Shown here: piece by piece, positions 59,886-64,000 of the stretch
How the letters are laid out: the number at the start of each line of letters is the position of its first letter
Position numbering within the stretch: position 1 is the first letter of the stretch
Assembly: GCF_013282575.1 (NCBI RefSeq)
Contig: NZ_JAAAYE010000007.1
Coordinates: 62,001 to 126,000 of the forward strand
From: Paraburkholderia sp. NMBU_R16
Lineage (GTDB): Bacteria > Pseudomonadota > Gammaproteobacteria > Burkholderiales > Burkholderiaceae
Direction of reading: 5' to 3'
DNA: 64,000 nucleotides
Notes under the pieces: model-generated
Database searches by the model: none
Told to the model about the DNA's origin: nothing
Seen by the model: only the letters and a program-made list of their open reading frames with translations
Program-made: the position numbers and the translations under genes

Positions 59886-60575
59886 TCACTCGCCCTTGTT
59901 CTTGCCGAGATCGACACCGAGCTGCTTGAGCTTCCGGTAGAGATGCGTGCGCTCGAGGCCTGTCTTCTCGGCAACGCGCGTCATGCTGCCGTTCTCGCGC
60001 GCCAGATGATATTCGAAGTAGGCGCGCTCGAACGCGTCCCGCGCATCGCGCAGCGGAATATCGAACGAGATCGACGCGGTCTGCGCCACGGCGGCCGTGC
60101 CCGCCAAGTTGTCGGAAGCCAGGACGGGCAACGCGACGGCCGCCGCGACGGCGTTCGAAGGCCCTCCGGAGGCCGCCTTGGCAGCCGCCGCGGCGGCTGC
60201 CGGCAGCGCTGTGCCGCGCGCAAGCCCTTGCTCGACTGCTTTGAGCAGCTTTTGCAGTGCGATCGGTTTTTCGAGGAAGTTCAGCGCGCCGATTTTGGTG
60301 GCCTCGACGGCCGTATCGATCGTCGCATGCCCCGACATCATGATGACCGGCATCGTCAACAAGCCCTGCGCCGCCCACTCCTTGAGCAAGGTAACGCCGT
60401 CGGTGTCCGGCATCCAGATATCGAGCAGCACCAGATCGGGCGTCTGACGCAAGCGGTATTCGCGCGCGTACTGCGCGTTTTCCGCGACTTCCACGGCATG
60501 TCCCTCGTCGCTCAGGATTTCGGAGAGCAACTCCCGAATACCCATTTCGTCGTCTACCACCAGGATGGTCGCCAT
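59886..60575 (-). CDS. NtrX-like response regulator without AAA+ domain
   Basis: 229 aa. Receiver domain (1-118, phospho-acceptor Asp52 in LLDIWMPDTDG) close to NtrX, then an Ala-rich linker (about 124-145) and a Fis-type HTH (about 176-222, RVAEKTGLERTHLYRKLKQLG). Classical NtrX has a central sigma-54-activating AAA+ domain; here it is absent, so sigma-54 activation is not expected. Its start lies directly beside the stop of the NtrY-like kinase. Confidence 0.9.
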   Translation of the reverse strand: MATILVVDDEMGIRELLSEILSDEGHAVEVAENAQYAREYRLRQTPDLVLLDIWMPDTDGVTLLKEWAAQGLLTMPVIMMSGHATIDTAVEATKIGALNFLEKPIALQKLLKAVEQGLARGTALPAAAAAAAKAASGGPSNAVAAAVALPVLASDNLAGTAAVAQTASISFDIPLRDARDAFERAYFEYHLARENGSMTRVAEKTGLERTHLYRKLKQLGVDLGKNKGE

Positions 60576-62984
60576 TTATGCTGCCCTTGTCTGCGCTATT
60601 GCTTTTGTCGTTCCCGGCGATGCGCCTGAACGCGTTGCCGCCTGCCCCGATTCGAGCGGGGCGCTGTCGTCCGCCATTTGCAGGAACAAAATCGAGATCT
60701 GCGCACCTTCAACCGCCGCGTCTTTACCGCGATTGCGAATGTCGATGCGTGCACCGTGCTCGTCGACGATCTTCTTGACCATGGCGAGCCCGAGCCCCGT
60801 GCCTTTTGCCTTCGTCGTCACGTAAGGCTCGAACGCGCGCGTCAGGATGCGCGCGGGGAAGCCCGGTCCGTTGTCCGACACCGTCAGGCGCACGGCGACG
60901 CACACTTTGCCCTGCGCGTCGGGATCGCCATATTCTACTGTCTTGGTTTCGAGCACGACACGCGGATTTTCGACCTCGGCCACCGCGTCCTGCGCGTTTT
61001 GCAGCAGATTGTGTATGACTTGGCGCAGTTGTGTCGCATCGCCCTTGATAACCGGAAGATCGTGCATGTTCACGACGATCGGACTCTTGCCTTCCTCGAT
61101 GCCGTATAACGCGAGCACTTCCGCAACGAGATCGTTGAGTTGCAAATTGACCAGTACCGCGGGCGGGGTGCGTGCGTAATCGCGGAAATTGTCGACCATT
61201 CGCTTCATCGCCGCGACCTGGTTGACGATCGTCGTCGCACCGCGTTTGAGCACATCCGCATCGTGCGGCGACAGCTTGTCCGCAAGCTTCATCTGCAAGC
61301 GCTCGGCCGATAGCTGAATCGGTGTCAACGGGTTCTTGATCTCGTGCGCGAGCCGCCGCGCCACCTCGCCCCAGGCCGCCGAGCGCTGCGCCGAAATCAC
61401 GTCGGAGATGTCGTCGAATACGACGACATAGCCCGCCGTGCGACCTTCGTCGGGCACGCTGTCGACCGTGCCCGACATCAGGCGCGAACCGCGCACGAGC
61501 AGCGTCACAGGCTCGCTCTCGCCCGGCAATTGAACTGCGAACTGCTGCTGCCAATGCCCATCGTCGAGTTCGCCGTGATCGGCGGCGTCACGGTCCGCGA
61601 ACGCCTTGCGCACCATCGCACCGAACTCGGCCGCCACACCGATGTGCTCGAGCGAGGCACCGAGCATCGACTGAAACGGCTGCCGGAAAATACGCTCGGC
61701 ACCGCGATTGGCCGTCGTCAGCCGAAATTGCCGGTCGAGCACGAACACGCCCGCCGTGAGGTTCGCGAGAATGCGCTCGAGATAAGCCTTCGAATGCTCG
61801 AGCGCGACGCGATTTCGTTCGACGGCCGCACGCGCCTCGGAAAGCTGGCGCGTCATCGCGTTGAACGACTGCGTCAGAAAGCCCAGCTCGTCGCGCGTCT
61901 TGATCTCGCGCTTGGGCGTGTAATCGCCCTCCGCCACCTCCTTCGTGCCCTGCGCGAGCAAAAAGAGCGGCCGGGCAAGCTGATTGCCGAGCGCGAGCGC
62001 CAGCATCATCGCGATGAACGTCGCGAGAAAAAGCGCGAGCGTCAGCGTGCCGATGTACATCTTGCGCAAGCCCGTGCGCCCCAGGGCCTTTTCCTGATAC
62101 TCGCGATAGGCGCGCTGTACCGCGTCGGCATTACGTGCAAGCGTCGGCGAAACCGACTGCGTGATCTGCAAGAAGCGCTCGGTCGGCTGCAACAGCGAGG
62201 TCGTCGCGTCGGGCACGCGCTCGACGACGCGCAAGCGCAGCGAGCCTTTGCCACCCGTCGCATGCGGATCGCCGTCGATCTCGCCCTCGATGGCCGCAAA
62301 GCCGCGAGCGCGCGCCTGATCGATCATGAGCGGCGTCGGCAGATCGTCCGGCACGAGCTTGGCGATGTTGTTCGACGCCTGCGCCAGCACATGCAGATCG
62401 GGCGAGGCGCCCACTCCGCGCGTCGTCTCGATCAGCATGGCCTCCTGCACGCCGAACTGATCGCGCAGCCGCAGCAGCGTGATCGTGGTGTTGGCAGGAT
62501 TCGCGCTCGCGAGTTGCTCGGACATCAGACGCGCCTTGGTCTGCAGGTCAGAGAGCGACGCGTCGAGCATGCCGCGCCCGAGATTGAGGCCCGAAGTCAG
62601 CGCGGTCTCGATGTTCACATCGAACCAAGATTCGATGCTGCGCGAGACGAATTGATATGAAACGATGTAGATGATCCCGCCCGGCACGACGCCGACGAGT
62701 GCGAAGAAAATCGCGAGCTTCGCCAGCAGCCGCGTGCCGAACTTGCCCTTGCGCAGGCGCGCGAGAATCATCGCGACGAGTGCGACGACGACGAGCAGGA
62801 AGACGAGCGCGACCGCGATATTGGCCGCATAAAGCCACGAGTAATAGCGGTCGAAGAACTCGGTGTTCGCGCTCGCCGCCGCGAGCAGCACCAGCAGCAG
62901 CAGCGCGACGACGGCGACCGTCGCCACGAGCACGCGCAAGACGATGCTCTTCACATTCGCAATCCGGCGCACGCTACTTAGCAT
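60576..62984 (-). CDS. NtrY-like sensor histidine kinase
   Basis: 802 aa. Three N-terminal membrane helices (about 15-110), a periplasmic/extracellular region, another helix (about 315-340), HAMP (about 340-395), PAS (about 410-530), HisKA RRLAHEIKNPLTPIQLSAERL, and HATPase (HNLLQNAQDAV, GPGFP, GTGLGLAMVKK). Architecture matches NtrY. GGTGA lies 6 nt upstream of the ATG; the start overlaps the DUF4390 gene by 11 bp. Confidence 0.93.
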   Translation of the reverse strand: MLSSVRRIANVKSIVLRVLVATVAVVALLLLVLLAAASANTEFFDRYYSWLYAANIAVALVFLLVVVALVAMILARLRKGKFGTRLLAKLAIFFALVGVVPGGIIYIVSYQFVSRSIESWFDVNIETALTSGLNLGRGMLDASLSDLQTKARLMSEQLASANPANTTITLLRLRDQFGVQEAMLIETTRGVGASPDLHVLAQASNNIAKLVPDDLPTPLMIDQARARGFAAIEGEIDGDPHATGGKGSLRLRVVERVPDATTSLLQPTERFLQITQSVSPTLARNADAVQRAYREYQEKALGRTGLRKMYIGTLTLALFLATFIAMMLALALGNQLARPLFLLAQGTKEVAEGDYTPKREIKTRDELGFLTQSFNAMTRQLSEARAAVERNRVALEHSKAYLERILANLTAGVFVLDRQFRLTTANRGAERIFRQPFQSMLGASLEHIGVAAEFGAMVRKAFADRDAADHGELDDGHWQQQFAVQLPGESEPVTLLVRGSRLMSGTVDSVPDEGRTAGYVVVFDDISDVISAQRSAAWGEVARRLAHEIKNPLTPIQLSAERLQMKLADKLSPHDADVLKRGATTIVNQVAAMKRMVDNFRDYARTPPAVLVNLQLNDLVAEVLALYGIEEGKSPIVVNMHDLPVIKGDATQLRQVIHNLLQNAQDAVAEVENPRVVLETKTVEYGDPDAQGKVCVAVRLTVSDNGPGFPARILTRAFEPYVTTKAKGTGLGLAMVKKIVDEHGARIDIRNRGKDAAVEGAQISILFLQMADDSAPLESGQAATRSGASPGTTKAIAQTRAA

Positions 62985-63567
62985 GTTCGTTCACCGTGAA
63001 AGTAAAGCGCTTCCAGTCCGACGCCAGCGCCCAGTCGCGATTGTTCACCGCATCGACCTGAAACGGCTTCGGCATCAATGCGGTGTCGAGCTGCATGCGC
63101 ACCGATGCCGTGTAGGTTTCGCCGGGCCGCACCTGCGTGCGATCGATCACGTGCCACGAGCTCACGTGTTTGATCACGGCGAGCGCATCGGCGAGCGACG
63201 CGAAGCCGAGTTGCAGCCCGCCGCTCGAGACGCGATATTCGCGCGTGAGCGGTTGAAACGACAGCCGCAGCGTCTGCGATGCCGATACGGGCTGCTCGTC
63301 GAACCAATACCAGCGCGCCCGCGTGAGGTCGAACTCGGTCGTGAAGTACAGCGGAACGCCTTTGTTGACGGCATCCTCGAGGCTGTTGTTGAGCTCGAAC
63401 TCGAAACGGGCATCCAGGCTCCATCCCGTGCCGTCCGCCTGCAGGGACGCGCGCTGCACGGCGATGGAATCGGCGAACGCCGACGCCGCTGCGGCAAGGC
63501 AAAGGGTCAGCCCGATCAGGAGCACGGCCACGAGCCGAAGCGGAAAAGAGCGTTTGCTGATCGTCAC
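62974..63567 (-). CDS. DUF4390 domain protein
   Basis: 197 aa with a Sec signal peptide (about 1-32, ASAFA-D). The rest is a beta-rich domain with FEFELNNSLEDAVNKGVPLYF and a WY(W)FDEQP block, as in DUF4390. Found between rsmB and the ntrYX-like genes in beta-proteobacteria. Starts with GTG 63567, overlapping the rsmB stop by 4 bp. Function unknown. Confidence 0.9.
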   Translation of the reverse strand: MTISKRSFPLRLVAVLLIGLTLCLAAAASAFADSIAVQRASLQADGTGWSLDARFEFELNNSLEDAVNKGVPLYFTTEFDLTRARWYWFDEQPVSASQTLRLSFQPLTREYRVSSGGLQLGFASLADALAVIKHVSSWHVIDRTQVRPGETYTASVRMQLDTALMPKPFQVDAVNNRDWALASDWKRFTFTVNEHAK

Positions 63568-64000
63568 CGTTTCTGAAAGCGCGCGTAGAAAAAACCGTCG
63601 TGGTCGATGTCTGACCCGGTGCGCCCGGCGGCGCGCATTCCGGCCGATACGAGAGCGCCGGATGGAAGTGCCGCGCCGGCCGAGACCGGCGCCAGCTGCC
63701 CTGGCGCGTCCAATCGTACCGCATCTTGATGAACGCGTTCAAACCGGGCGGCCTGAGCCTCGCCTTCTTCCGGGAAGATCGAGCAGGTCACGTAAAGCAG
63801 CTCGCCGCCGGGCGCCACGAGCGGCCATAACGCATCGGCAATGCGCGCTTGCTCGGCCGCGAGCGCGGCGATGTCTCCCGGCCGGCGCAGCCAGCGAATG
63901 TCGGGATGACGCCGGACGATGCCCGAGGCCGAGCAGGGGACATCGGCGAGAATTCGGTCGAAAGGCCGTCCGTCGTACCAGGCGTCGGGCGCGCCGGCAT
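63564..64000 (-). CDS. rsmB: 16S rRNA m5C967 methyltransferase RsmB (C-terminal part)
   Basis: Only the last 145 codons lie in the window; the gene continues beyond the right edge. RILADVPCSASGIVRRHPDI holds motif IV (Pro-Cys) and LLYVTCSIFPEEGE motif VI with the nucleophilic Cys. DGFFYARFQK is the usual C-terminus. SAM-dependent methyltransferase of ribosome maturation. Confidence 0.94.
   Translation of the reverse strand, partial: AGAPDAWYDGRPFDRILADVPCSASGIVRRHPDIRWLRRPGDIAALAAEQARIADALWPLVAPGGELLYVTCSIFPEEGEAQAARFERVHQDAVRLDAPGQLAPVSAGAALPSGALVSAGMRAAGRTGSDIDHDGFFYARFQKR

Overview
The window looks like chromosomal DNA from a high-GC betaproteobacterium of the Burkholderia/Paraburkholderia/Trinickia/Caballeronia group. 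This is inferred from gene content and order (cobW-dksA-hslVU, gatCAB divergent from mreBCD-mrdA-rodA, queCED, an NtrY/NtrX-like pair next to rsmB, ahcY-metF under an SAH riboswitch, metX-metW) and from protein sequence style. No rRNA, insertion sequence, integrase, prophage or CRISPR array was seen. One tRNA gene (tRNA-Phe) is present.

Layout. 1-4.2 kb: dipeptide ABC transport, with the start of dppB and two tandem dppA paralogues. 4.4-10.5 kb: a methionine-cycle operon (ahcY, a small membrane protein, metF) behind an SAH riboswitch. It is flanked by two unrecognised accessory genes, a 690-residue secreted protein with a nuclease-like C-terminus (4401-6473) and a protein with a CNF1/BLF1-like Cys-His signature (9660-10484). 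10.5-12.8 kb: CidA/LrgB-type membrane proteins divergent from a CidR-like LysR regulator. 13-22.6 kb: mixed metabolic genes (AidB-like dehydrogenase, aldehyde dehydrogenase, SrkA-like kinase, aldo/keto reductase, PhyH oxygenase, GST) and several small proteins. 22.8-29.3 kb: metK divergent from lpxL-dapF-DUF484-xerC-rlmI.

29.4-33.7 kb: a CobW metallochaperone, a cysteine-poor DksA behind a long structured leader, and hslVU. 34-40.8 kb: a secreted carboxylesterase, a small Cys-rich protein with RegB/RegA (redox two-component system), argB, a HAD nucleotidase and slmA. 41-46.9 kb: metX-metW, an AmpG-type permease without a normal start codon at its expected position, an M48-like protein lacking the catalytic Glu, exonuclease III and PPK2. 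46.9-56.8 kb: gatCAB and the rod-shape operon mreBCD-mrdA-rodA. 56.8-64 kb: a Sel1-repeat protein, queDEC for queuosine precursor synthesis, a GATGCC microsatellite, tRNA-Phe, an NtrX-like regulator lacking the AAA+ domain with its NtrY-like kinase, a DUF4390 protein and the 3' end of rsmB.

Much of the window is conserved housekeeping. Methionine/SAM metabolism recurs (metF, ahcY, metK, metX, metW, and several SAM-dependent enzymes). The most novel material is the two toxin-like genes around the ahcY operon. Next are the degenerate M48 active site, the structured dksA leader and the non-canonical ampG start. All functions are read from sequence by eye; no database search was run.
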